Assembly (NCBI GenBank): GCA_002050435.1
Contig: MWYV01000019.1
Location: 1-34,870, forward strand
DNA length: 34,870 nt
Direction of reading: 5' to 3'
Source of the DNA: Chitinophagales bacterium 33-2
GTDB taxonomy: Bacteria; Bacteroidota; Bacteroidia; Chitinophagales; Chitinophagaceae
The position numbers and the translations under genes were made by a program. Positions 1-7,669 of the stretch are shown here, piece by piece; within the stretch, counting starts at the first letter, position 1; every line of letters starts with the position of its first letter. The notes under the pieces are model-generated. The model had not been told where the DNA came from. It was given only the letters and a program-made list of their open reading frames with translations, and ran no database searches.

Positions 1-249
1 TGCCTGCAGATCAGGTTCGCAATTGAGGTAAATTAAAGAACCGGTTAATGATGGATCATGAAAACCCGGCTGGTGCACTATGGCCCCACCGCGACCCTGG
101 TTTTGAAAATCATAAATGAAAAAACCCATGCGGGCTTCACCCATTACAGACTCAGGCATTATATAATCGAATATTTTCTCGTAAAATTTTTTAGCACGAT
201 CAAAATCAGCAACAGGGATCTCAAACCAGTTGATGGCATGTGTACGCAT
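1..249 (-). CDS. VOC (glyoxalase/bleomycin-resistance fold) family protein, C-terminus beyond window
   Basis: An open frame of 83 codons runs on the minus strand from an ATG at 249 off the left edge of the window. It begins MRTHAINWFEIPVADFDRAK and continues with KFYEKIFDY, then a glycine-rich strand and a GSLIYLNCE strand. The opening pattern (INWFEIPV-D--RA--FYE-IF) is typical of the first beta-alpha-beta unit of vicinal-oxygen-chelate proteins of the small 'lactoylglutathione lyase-like' type, usually about 120-130 residues, so roughly the last third is missing. The substrate cannot be told; many such proteins are annotated only as VOC family. It lies 65 bases downstream of the small lipoprotein gene on the same strand and may be cotranscribed with it. 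The start is supported because no other in-frame ATG lies upstream in the shown stretch. Confidence 0.85.
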   Translation of the reverse strand, partial: MRTHAINWFEIPVADFDRAKKFYEKIFDYIMPESVMGEARMGFFIYDFQNQGRGGAIVHQPGFHDPSLTGSLIYLNCEPDLQA

Positions 250-314
250 AGCATTCTTTTGTAGAAATTACTAAAACAGGCATTGACCGCCAATATAAAT
301 TTTTTTAAGTACCG

Positions 315-482
315 TTATTTCCTGCTTCGGTTTACCAGCCAGAGGATCAGTACAACTACAATTACCACCAGGATGATGGCTGTCCAAAAACCTGCTTTAA
401 AAATACCGCCAATTACTTCACATGAACTTAATGTAACCATTAATGCCAGTGCAAAAACCCAGATTGAATTAAACTGTTTCAT
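315..482 (-). CDS. Small lipoprotein with one membrane segment (55 aa), function unknown
   Basis: This short minus-strand gene reads MKQFNSIWVFALALMVTLSS then C21, followed by EVIGGIFKAGFW and a second hydrophobic stretch of about 18 residues (AIILVVIVVVLILWLV), ending NRSRK. The first 21 residues look like a type II signal peptide with a TLSSC lipobox, so the mature peptide would be a lipid-anchored 35-mer with one transmembrane helix and a basic tail. The SSCE-(V/I)-(V/I)-GGIFKAG block is one I recall from many Bacteroidota small proteins, sometimes mislabelled phosphatidate cytidylyltransferase; that label is not supported here because the protein is far too small. AGGAAG lies about 14 bases before the ATG. 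It is upstream of the VOC gene on the same strand. The role is unknown; a small envelope or stress protein is a guess. Confidence 0.8.
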   Translation of the reverse strand: MKQFNSIWVFALALMVTLSSCEVIGGIFKAGFWTAIILVVIVVVLILWLVNRSRK

Positions 483-911
483 AGCTCACCTTTTCTTCCT
501 ATTATGCAAAAGCTTTGCCGGGTGCTCATCAATAGGCAAAAATGAAAAGAAAGATTTGTAGAAGGTTGATTATTAATGGTTTACTGTTATCGTTGTCAGC
601 AGGATAAAAACTCATCAGGATAGGCAACAGGGAAAGAGATAAAATGATTCCTGAGTACAAGGACTGATAAGCTTAAAATTACCTGCTTGCCGGAGTAAAC
701 AATGCCATTTTTATAGGTTCACCAAGCGCAGGAAAACCATGCTTATAGAAAGCTTTCTCCATCGCAATAAAACACAAAAAAAACAGGGAATGGATTTAAA
801 AGGAATGAGCCTGAAACAATATCGAGCTCATTCCTTAGAAAACTAATTTATTAAATTGTCTAAACTCTTGGGTTCAGTCTATTTGGAGTCTTTGTCTTTG
901 GGTTTACAATG
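483..911. other. Intergenic gap between the small lipoprotein gene and the thioredoxin-like gene
   Basis: No supported gene is seen in these 429 bases apart from the hairpin at 800-836. Two very short frames were noted. One is on the minus strand at 679-762 (27 codons, beginning MEKAFYKHGFPALGEP), with no recognisable start signal. The other is on the plus strand at 542-607 (21 codons, MKRKICRRLIINGLLLSLSA), which resembles a bare signal peptide. Either could be a relic of a decayed gene or chance; neither is called. Confidence 0.5.
800..836 (-). terminator. Hairpin downstream of the thioredoxin-like gene, possible terminator
   Basis: AAGGAATGAGC (800-810) and GCTCATTCCTT (826-836) form a perfect 11-bp stem around a 15-base loop. 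It sits 76 bases past the stop of the minus-strand gene ending at 912. On that strand the stem is followed by TTTAAATCC, so the U-tract is weak, and termination is plausible but not proven. Confidence 0.4.
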
Positions 912-1433
912 TTATCTATAATCCCGATTTATCCTGTCCAAAATCCCTTCGTAGGAAAGCGGCCCTTCCACTTTGTACATCAATGAATCATCCTTCATAA
1001 TAAAAAGCGATGGCAGCACTAATACAAATCTTTCAGAAAAATCAGAAGTGTCTTTATACAAAGGCATTTTGATATTATGTTTTTTCTGAAATTCCTGAAT
1101 TAACTCCAAACGTTCATCAGAAACAAAAAACACATTATCAGATGGTTTCACAGAGTCCCCATATTGAATCATTTTTTCCAGACATGGTTTACACCAGGTG
1201 GCGAAAGCAACAATAGCTTTTCTTCCTTTTAATTCAATATTCTCTTCAAGTCCAGTTTGAGCATTGGTTAGCATCCAGTTGGACTTTTTTAATGAAACAC
1301 TTACTTCTTGTGAACGGATATAGTTGGTGAAATACTTATCTATATTTCTTTGACTATCGATAACCAAATAAATAAAGTATGTAGATATAGCCCCAAAAAT
1401 GATTAGCAAAGAATACAAAATTTTATTTTTCAT
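912..1433 (-). CDS. Membrane-anchored thioredoxin-like (TlpA/ResA-type) protein
   Basis: A 173-residue protein with an N-terminal hydrophobic segment (about residues 6-26, KILYSLLIIFGAISTYFIYL) that should act as an uncleaved signal anchor, leaving a thioredoxin-like domain in the periplasm. The domain holds the redox motif WCKPC (cysteines 81 and 84) after a beta strand (KAIVAFAT) and an LVLPS segment (P141) at the cis-proline position, the two hallmarks of the fold. This suggests a thiol-disulfide reductase acting on envelope proteins, with electrons normally supplied by a DsbD/CcdA-type membrane protein that is not present here. The chosen ATG (1433) is preferred to a GTG four codons upstream (1445), because the GTG would overlap the only purine-rich stretch (GGGGTG) that could serve as ribosome site. 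It stands alone on the minus strand, divergent from yifB. Confidence 0.8.
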   Translation of the reverse strand: MKNKILYSLLIIFGAISTYFIYLVIDSQRNIDKYFTNYIRSQEVSVSLKKSNWMLTNAQTGLEENIELKGRKAIVAFATWCKPCLEKMIQYGDSVKPSDNVFFVSDERLELIQEFQKKHNIKMPLYKDTSDFSERFVLVLPSLFIMKDDSLMYKVEGPLSYEGILDRINRDYR

Positions 1434-1767
1434 AACATGGGTCACCCCAGAAAATTTAAAAATTCTGATTTTTAAAAATGATAAAATAGTTTTACTTGAA
1501 CATGTTCAGAATCAAAGATAAGGTTGGGGATAAACAACTGTAGTAATACGGAATTTTCATATTCTGAAAACCCCTATAAATTAAATAAAGTAGTTTCCGG
1601 AATGAACTGTTTCTTGTCCCATTTATATTTCAATTGCTTGATGGAATACCCAAATGCTTTTTCAAACTAATAAGAGAAAAAGACCATTTTGTACAGTTAT
1701 TATTCCCGCCTTATCATGAAGTTTTTCTTCACACATTACCCTATAAATTTCCTTTTTTCATGGCATC
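1434..1767. other. Divergent intergenic region with a possible gene relic
   Basis: This stretch separates the thioredoxin-like gene from yifB and must hold both promoters, but no clean TAnnTTTG box was found; TAAATTTC at 1744-1751 before yifB is the nearest match. On the minus strand, 1736 down to 1574 reads as codon-like peptide in two frames: MCEEKLHDKAGIITVQNG to a stop, then, after a frame change near 1663, FEKAFGYSIKQLKYKWDKKQ and a terminal stop at 1574. This looks like a small decayed coding sequence, but no family can be named. Confidence 0.4.
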
Positions 1768-3315
1768 ATGCTGGTAAAAACTTATGGAAGTGCGGTGTAT
1801 GGTGTGGAAGCAGTTTCAATAACCGTTGAAGTAAACTGGATGGAAACCAATTTGGGTTTTATGCTGGTTGGATTACCGGATAATGCTGTTAAGGAAAGTT
1901 TTCAGCGGGTGGAAAGCACCATAAAATCAATAGGAAGATCAATACCCAGAACACGCATCGTTGTGAACCTGGCACCGGCAGATATAAAAAAAAGCGGGAC
2001 TGCATTTGACCTCACTCTTGCCATTGGCATCCTGGCTGCTTCTGAACAATTAAAGAATCATGAACTGGTGGAACAATATGTGATCATGGGAGAATTAAGT
2101 CTGGATGGTGAAATCAGACCGATCAAAGGCGCACTTCCCATAGCGATCCAGGCAAGGAAGGAGACATTCAAAGGTTTGATTGTTCCAAGATCAAATGCAA
2201 GAGAAGCAGCTATGGTCAACAACCTGGACGTGTATGGCGTGGACCATATCAAAGAGGTGATCGATTTTTTTGAATCAGGTGGCACCAGCATGCAACCGCT
2301 GGTGATCAATACAAGGGATGAATTTTTTAATGCCCAATCAGATTTCGACATCGATTTTGCTGAAGTAAAAGGACAGGAAAATATAAAACGTGCTTTGGAA
2401 ATTGCCGCGGCAGGTGGACATAATGCAATTCTGATTGGTCCGCCCGGAGCCGGCAAAACCATGCTGGCCAAAAGGTTGCCAACCATTTTACCTCCGTTGA
2501 GTTTGCAGGAAGCTTTAGAAACCACAAAGATCCATTCTGTTGCAGGCAAACTTCCGGAAAATGCCACGCTGGTATCTAAAAGACCATTCAGAAGTCCGCA
2601 CCACACGATTTCAGATGTTGCCCTGGTAGGCGGGGGAGGCATGCCACAACCCGGCGAAATATCCCTTGCACATAACGGTGTATTGTTCCTTGATGAACTG
2701 CCTGAATTTAAAAGAACCGTACTTGAGGTGATGCGGCAACCCATGGAGGAAAGAAGAGTAACGATCTCACGGGCAAGAGTAGCCGTAGATTTTCCTGCAA
2801 GTTTTATGCTGATCGCATCAATGAATCCATGCCCTTGTGGATTTTACAACCACCCGGAAAGAGAATGCACCTGTCCTCCAGGGGCTGTGCAAAAATATCT
2901 GAACAAAGTTTCCGGTCCACTCCTCGATAGGATCGACCTGCATGTTGAAGTGACGCCTGTTGCATTTAGCGAACTTTCATCTGTAAAGGAACAGGAACAT
3001 TCCACTGCAATAAGGGAAAGAGTTATGCGGGCAAGGCAGATACAGGATGTACGCTATAAAGAAATTGAGGGCACGTACTGCAATGCGCAGATGAGCAGCA
3101 AAATGCTGAAACAAATCTGCCAGATCAACACCGCAGGACAAAACCTTTTAAAAATTGCCATGCAGAAATTAAATCTTTCTGCACGTGCTTATGACAGGAT
3201 ATTAAAAGTTGCACGCACCATTGCCGACCTGTCTTCAACTGAAGAAATAAAAACTGAACACCTGGCTGAAGCCATCCAATACAGGAGCCTTGACAGGGAA
3301 GGCTGGGCGGGATGA
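1768..3315 (+). CDS. yifB: YifB/ComM-family Mg-chelatase-like AAA+ ATPase
   Basis: A 515-residue protein with the full family architecture. An N-terminal S5-like/Lon-protease-like fold (about 1-170, with GFMLVGLPDNAVKES and GELSLDGEIRP) is followed by an AAA+ core with Walker A GPPGAGKT (224-231) and Walker B VLFLDE (305-310). Next come a cysteine cluster CPCG (355-358) and CTC (367-369) that probably binds zinc, the SGPLLDRIDLHV segment, and a C-terminal Mg-chelatase-type helical domain. In other bacteria ComM is a hexameric helicase that drives branch migration of DNA during integration of taken-up DNA; the equivalent role in Bacteroidota is inferred. Length is normal. An ATG at 1761 is out of frame, so 1768 is the start. 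The next gene is 194 bases downstream and need not be cotranscribed. Confidence 0.93.
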   Translation: MLVKTYGSAVYGVEAVSITVEVNWMETNLGFMLVGLPDNAVKESFQRVESTIKSIGRSIPRTRIVVNLAPADIKKSGTAFDLTLAIGILAASEQLKNHELVEQYVIMGELSLDGEIRPIKGALPIAIQARKETFKGLIVPRSNAREAAMVNNLDVYGVDHIKEVIDFFESGGTSMQPLVINTRDEFFNAQSDFDIDFAEVKGQENIKRALEIAAAGGHNAILIGPPGAGKTMLAKRLPTILPPLSLQEALETTKIHSVAGKLPENATLVSKRPFRSPHHTISDVALVGGGGMPQPGEISLAHNGVLFLDELPEFKRTVLEVMRQPMEERRVTISRARVAVDFPASFMLIASMNPCPCGFYNHPERECTCPPGAVQKYLNKVSGPLLDRIDLHVEVTPVAFSELSSVKEQEHSTAIRERVMRARQIQDVRYKEIEGTYCNAQMSSKMLKQICQINTAGQNLLKIAMQKLNLSARAYDRILKVARTIADLSSTEEIKTEHLAEAIQYRSLDREGWAG

Positions 3316-3509
3316 TGCAGTTAAGTGTTATTACCTATTATGATAATTATCTTTATGTATTTTAAAATTTCCTGCACTATATTTATCAGGTACTCCCCTT
3401 AAACCATTCTATTATTATATCATGAGCAGCCTGTGCAACAGCCTGCACTGATCTTTTATGGATCGATTTCCGGGAGTACAACAAATTTAAAAATCCAAAA
3501 TTAACCCCT

Positions 3510-4157
3510 GTGAAAAAAATTACATTATTCATTGCCGACGACCACATGCTCGTTCGTGAAACCTGGAGTTTCATCTTAAACAACAATCCTTCTTTTTCGG
3601 TTATTGGTGAAGCCGGAAGCGCTGAAGAAGCCATCGATCAAATTAAACTGCTGAAACCCGACGTAGTGATCATGGACATCAATCTCCCCAACATGAACGG
3701 GATTGATGCCACCCACGAAATTGTAAAGAATTCACCGGAAACAAAAGTGCTTGGTGTTTCCCTTCATACACAACCCACTTACGCAAAAAAAATGATCCAG
3801 AAGGGCGCTTCGGGTTACATCACCAAAAATTCTTCGAGAGAAGAAATGTTTGAAGCAATCAAGGAAGTTTATAAAGGCAACAAGTACATCTGCGTGGAAA
3901 TGAAAAAGATCATTTCAGACCAAATGATGTTTGGAGATAACAATCCTACAGGAATCAATTCCCTGTCGCAGCGTGAACTGGAAGTGATCGCACTGATAAA
4001 AGCAGGCAACTCTTCAAAAGATATAGCGGCGGCACTTTATATTTCTGTGAATACGGTTGAAGCGCACCGCTACAACATCCTGCGCAAACTGAATTTAAAA
4101 AATTCTGCAGCGCTGGTGAACTTTATTAATAACAGCAATATTGAACTTGTGGCTTAG
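3510..4157 (+). CDS. NarL/FixJ-family response regulator (GTG start)
   Basis: A 215-residue two-domain regulator. The receiver domain (1-120) has the acidic pair D10/D11, the phosphoacceptor D56 in VVIMDINLPNMNG, S84 at the switch Ser/Thr position and K106. The C-terminal LuxR-type helix-turn-helix (about 150-213) contains SQRELEVI, SSKDIAAALYISVNTVEAH and LRKLNL, so DNA binding should be intact. The frame opens with GTG at 3510; the preceding sequence offers no in-frame ATG. It is followed after 78 bases by a histidine kinase of the matching HisKA_3 type, which makes the two a probable cognate pair, although the response-regulator-first order and separate spacing leave room for independent expression. 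Target genes are unknown. Confidence 0.92.
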   Translation: MKKITLFIADDHMLVRETWSFILNNNPSFSVIGEAGSAEEAIDQIKLLKPDVVIMDINLPNMNGIDATHEIVKNSPETKVLGVSLHTQPTYAKKMIQKGASGYITKNSSREEMFEAIKEVYKGNKYICVEMKKIISDQMMFGDNNPTGINSLSQRELEVIALIKAGNSSKDIAAALYISVNTVEAHRYNILRKLNLKNSAALVNFINNSNIELVA

Positions 4158-4235
4158 ACCATTTAATGAGAAACACCGTCAATATTTTATTAATCATTTC
4201 CAACACATTCCACTAAATCGATTTCAGTTCCAAGC

Positions 4236-6770
4236 ATGGACCAACTGCTATTATATTACACTGTTGATATCAACGGAAAAGTTACCGCCTGCAATAACCT
4301 TTTCCGTAATACCTGTGATTTGTACGGATCAGGAGACCCGATAGGAAAGCATCTATCAGAAGTCCTTGACAAAACTGAACATCCCATTATTTTGAAAAAT
4401 ATTCAGAAAAGCATTGCACATCCTTCATCGGTTTTTGATATCGAGTTCAATGGAACAGGCATAGCGCATGAAAAAGTATTCAGGTGGTCTGTAACTGCAG
4501 AAACAGAGCACAGTAAAATAAAAAATATTCACCTGGTTGGCAAGGATATTTCAATAGAAAAAGCGCTGGAAAAAGAATTGCTTTACAAGGCAGCCCTGTT
4601 TGCAAATATTAACGATGCCATCATTTCAACTGATAAAAATTTCAAAATAATCACTTGGAATAATGCTGCCACACAGATATACGGATACACCGGGGAAGAG
4701 GCAATTGGCAAAACGATGGAAGAAGTATCCTCCTATATTTATATCGACGCTACAAAGCAAGCAGCTTTAGAAGAATTAAGAGTACACAACAGGTGGAAAG
4801 GAAATCTGATTCTAAAATGCAGGGATGGTGGCGAAAAAAAACTGGAAGCCAGTGTTTCATGCATCATAAATGATCTCGGTGCCATCATTGGTTATGTTGC
4901 AGTAAACCGGGATATCAGCGAAACTGCAAAATCAGGTGAAATTCTATTTACCCTTCGCTACCTGCTTTCCTCTTCTGAAGATGGCTACCTGGTAAGTGAC
5001 CTTGAAGGAAAACTGATTTTCATAAATGAGGCCGGTAAGCATATTATTTCCGCAGCTTATGGATTTATTCCTGAAATCGGAGACAGGCTCGTTGATAAAC
5101 TTCCAGGTGACAGAAGAGACTATATCAATTCGAAAATGCCTTCCATAATTGAAGGTAAAATAATTGAATATGAAGTGGAAGTTGCAAATGAAATGAATCC
5201 TAAATGGCTTTATTGCCGATATTCAATTATAAAAGATGAAGGATCCCGAACACTAGGTGTGTGTGTAATTATCAAAGATGTTACACAGAGAAAAAGATTA
5301 GAAAAAACCGAACAAGAAAGAAACCTTGTTGAACACGAACTTTATCGACACCGGATAAAATTCGAGCAATTCATGGAAAACACACCTTTGCCGGGTTGGA
5401 TCACTGATGAAGAAGGTAATATGCAGTATATGAATCCTGTTTACCAAAAGAATTTTGGTATAGGGATAGAAAACATTGGTAAGAACATTTATGAAATTTT
5501 TTCTAAAGAGCTCGCGGATAATTATTTCAGTAACAATAAAAGAGTAATTGAAGAAGACAAAACAATTGAAACTATCGAACAGGCTTATTCGGCTGATGGG
5601 GATGTGCAGATATTGAAAATCTACAAGTTTCCCATTTTAACCTTTGGTAAAAAAATGGTTGGTGGATGGGCTATAGACGTTACGGGGCAGATGTTGCTCC
5701 AACAGGAATTATCGGAAAATCTGGAACGCTATTCTTTTGTGAATAAAGCAACATCAGATGCGATTTACGACTGGGATTTTGCTTCAGCAAAGATCTTTCA
5801 TGGTGAAGGGTTTCAGAATATTTTTGGATATAAAGAACAGGAAGTATCCATCAAGTTCAGGCTTCAGCATATTCATGTGTCTGAAGTGGAAAAAATTAAG
5901 AACATCATTTTCAAAACCCTTAGAAGTAAAGAAAATAAATGGAACCTTGAATATAGGATCAGAGATGCGGAAGGAAAATATCATTCTGTGATTGACAAGG
6001 CATTCATCATCCGCAGCAATAATAAAGTAGTTCGTGTCATTGGTGCCATACAGGATATTACAAAGCAAAAACTCCTTCAGCGCAAACTGCTTGACCAGGA
6101 AAAAAATTCTAAAAGGAAACTGGTAAAATCCATTATTGAAACCCAGGAAAAAGAAAGGAGACAGCTTTCTGTTGAACTTCATGATAATGTTAACCAGATG
6201 CTGGCTTCATGTAAACTCATGCTTGAATATGCAGCTTCGAATCAACATTCTTCCGCCATGATGACTGAAAAGTCTTCCCAGAGTCTTCAACTGGTAATAG
6301 ATGAGATCAGGAGGATCAGTCATGACCTGAGTCCTTCGGCTGTTGAAGACATCGGCCTCACAGACGCCATCGAACAAATGCTTGAGAAAATAAATATGGT
6401 TTCCAAAACCCATTTTGATTTTATTTACAAGGACTTTGGTATAAAAAAACAACTGAAAAAAGAAGATAAGATCGCGATCTTCAGGATCATCCAGGAACAG
6501 GTAAATAATATCCTTAAGCATGCCCAGGCCAGAAAAGCCTGCATTCAGATTTTACTGAGTGAGCATTCAGTAGCACTGAAGTTTGAAGATGATGGTTTAG
6601 GATTTGAAGTTTCAAAAAAGAAAAGCGGACTTGGCTTAAAAAATATCTATCACAGGGTGGCTTATTATGATGGAATTATAGATATTAAGTCAACCCCGGG
6701 GAATGGAACTAAGATCAAGATCATTCTTCACCTTAAAAGCAAAACAAAAAACAAGACCCCTAAAGTTTAG
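4236..6770 (+). CDS. Cytoplasmic multi-PAS sensor histidine kinase (HisKA_3 / NarX-DegS type)
   Basis: This 844-residue protein has five PAS-like modules in tandem (about 1-107, 119-228, 242-352, 374-486 and 497-612). Most end in the typical DIS/DVT/DIT linker (GKDIS, NRDIS, IKDVT, IDVTG, QDITK). A dimerisation helix follows with the phosphoacceptor H649 in SVELHDNVNQ, the HisKA_3 signature that pairs with NarL-type regulators. The catalytic ATPase domain shows an N-box (QEQVNNILKHAQA), DDGLGF and GLGLKNIYHR. No transmembrane segment or signal peptide is visible, so sensing is presumably cytoplasmic; ligands of the PAS domains (redox, heme, flavin, small molecules) cannot be told. No upstream in-frame ATG exists before a stop at 4191, so 4236 is the start. 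It most likely phosphorylates the regulator encoded just upstream. Confidence 0.92.
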   Translation: MDQLLLYYTVDINGKVTACNNLFRNTCDLYGSGDPIGKHLSEVLDKTEHPIILKNIQKSIAHPSSVFDIEFNGTGIAHEKVFRWSVTAETEHSKIKNIHLVGKDISIEKALEKELLYKAALFANINDAIISTDKNFKIITWNNAATQIYGYTGEEAIGKTMEEVSSYIYIDATKQAALEELRVHNRWKGNLILKCRDGGEKKLEASVSCIINDLGAIIGYVAVNRDISETAKSGEILFTLRYLLSSSEDGYLVSDLEGKLIFINEAGKHIISAAYGFIPEIGDRLVDKLPGDRRDYINSKMPSIIEGKIIEYEVEVANEMNPKWLYCRYSIIKDEGSRTLGVCVIIKDVTQRKRLEKTEQERNLVEHELYRHRIKFEQFMENTPLPGWITDEEGNMQYMNPVYQKNFGIGIENIGKNIYEIFSKELADNYFSNNKRVIEEDKTIETIEQAYSADGDVQILKIYKFPILTFGKKMVGGWAIDVTGQMLLQQELSENLERYSFVNKATSDAIYDWDFASAKIFHGEGFQNIFGYKEQEVSIKFRLQHIHVSEVEKIKNIIFKTLRSKENKWNLEYRIRDAEGKYHSVIDKAFIIRSNNKVVRVIGAIQDITKQKLLQRKLLDQEKNSKRKLVKSIIETQEKERRQLSVELHDNVNQMLASCKLMLEYAASNQHSSAMMTEKSSQSLQLVIDEIRRISHDLSPSAVEDIGLTDAIEQMLEKINMVSKTHFDFIYKDFGIKKQLKKEDKIAIFRIIQEQVNNILKHAQARKACIQILLSEHSVALKFEDDGLGFEVSKKKSGLGLKNIYHRVAYYDGIIDIKSTPGNGTKIKIILHLKSKTKNKTPKV

Positions 6771-6808
6771 TGCTTTTCCTGAAAGCCCGCCATTCTCCTG
6801 CAGTACCC

Positions 6809-6816
6809 TAACTTTG
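6809..6816 (+). promoter_or_regulatory. Bacteroidota -7 promoter box before the GT25 gene
   Basis: TAACTTTG matches the TAnnTTTG element of the primary sigma factor in Bacteroidota. It ends only seven bases before the ATG at 6824, so the transcript would be leaderless or nearly so. No clear TTG lies 17-23 bases upstream. Confidence 0.6.
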
Positions 6817-6823
6817 CCGGTTT

Positions 6824-7606
6824 ATGACCAGCAGCAAGAACAAAGAATTCTTTTCCCTTATCAATGCCTTTTTTGATGCAGCCTATGTTATTTCCCTTCC
6901 CAGGGCAAAGGAAAGACATGCACATATAGCGCAGGAACTTGAGGGACTGAGTTATGAATTATTTTTCGGAGTTGACAAGCAGGACCTGGATATAGAGGCG
7001 TTAAAAAAACAGGGGATTTATAATGAACCGCTTGCCATTCAACATCATCGATTTACAAAGTCCTTGCTTCCCGGTATGATCGGTTGCTCCTGGAGTCACC
7101 GCAATATTTATGATGATATCATTAAAAACAATTACCGGACGGCCCTGATCCTGGAAGATGATATACTGGTAGAGGAAAAAGCCGGCGCAGTATTGCCCCG
7201 GATGCTGAAAGAACTTCCGGAAGACTGGGAGCTTGTTTACCTCGGATATGCGAGAAATGAAGCTACTTCACCCATCAATGTTTTAAAAAAATCGGTTTAC
7301 CATTTTCAGCGGCTGTTGGGAAATATGAAGTTTTCACACAAAACGATCCGCAATCTTTACCCAAAAAAAATCGCTGAACATGTGTACAAAGCCGGCTACC
7401 ATGATCAGACCCATGCCTATGGCATTACCCTTTCCGGTGCTCAAAAACTGCGCGCATTACAGGAACCCATTACGTTCATTGCCGATAATCTTCTTGCACA
7501 TGCCGCTTCCAACGAAATCCTGAAAGCCTATGTTTTCAAACCAAAACTGATTAACCAGCTGTCGCAGGGAAATGTAAAAAAAACGGGGACTTATATTAAT
7601 GACTGA
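6824..7606 (+). CDS. Glycosyltransferase family 25 (LPS biosynthesis type)
   Basis: A 260-residue cytoplasmic enzyme. The N-terminus has the GT25 opening strand AAYVISLPRAKERHAHI (nucleotide-sugar binding), followed by the family's diagnostic block GMIGCSWSHRNIYDDII (84-100) and the metal-binding strand ALILEDDI with EDD at 111-113, then DWELVYLGY. Family members transfer galactose or related hexoses to lipooligosaccharide or other surface glycans (and, in animals, to collagen). Here the acceptor is unknown, but surface polysaccharide or glycoprotein is the natural inference. Length is typical. It is followed after 63 bases by an MsbA-like exporter on the same strand, which would suit a shared envelope role, although other GT genes that would define a polysaccharide locus are absent. 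Confidence 0.85.
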   Translation: MTSSKNKEFFSLINAFFDAAYVISLPRAKERHAHIAQELEGLSYELFFGVDKQDLDIEALKKQGIYNEPLAIQHHRFTKSLLPGMIGCSWSHRNIYDDIIKNNYRTALILEDDILVEEKAGAVLPRMLKELPEDWELVYLGYARNEATSPINVLKKSVYHFQRLLGNMKFSHKTIRNLYPKKIAEHVYKAGYHDQTHAYGITLSGAQKLRALQEPITFIADNLLAHAASNEILKAYVFKPKLINQLSQGNVKKTGTYIND

Positions 7607-7669
7607 TCTGATTAACTTTATTTAACGGCAGCGCTGGCTGCCATTATCATTCTTATCTGAAATTTCATC

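Noticed and set aside
58..561. Two plus-strand open frames (58-264 and 283-561)
   Set aside because: Both lie opposite convincing minus-strand genes (VOC protein and small lipoprotein) and show no family-like sequence.
2058..2744. Long antisense frame inside yifB
   Set aside because: Shadow of a strongly conserved gene; composition is that of an antisense reading. The same applies to 10453-11013 (thiolase), 20025-20564 and 20299-20961 (rny), and 25826-26167 (acidic gene).
7627..7642. GGCAGC/GCTGCC hairpin before the ABC exporter as terminator of the GT25 gene
   Set aside because: No U-run follows it and the stem is short; function cannot be told.
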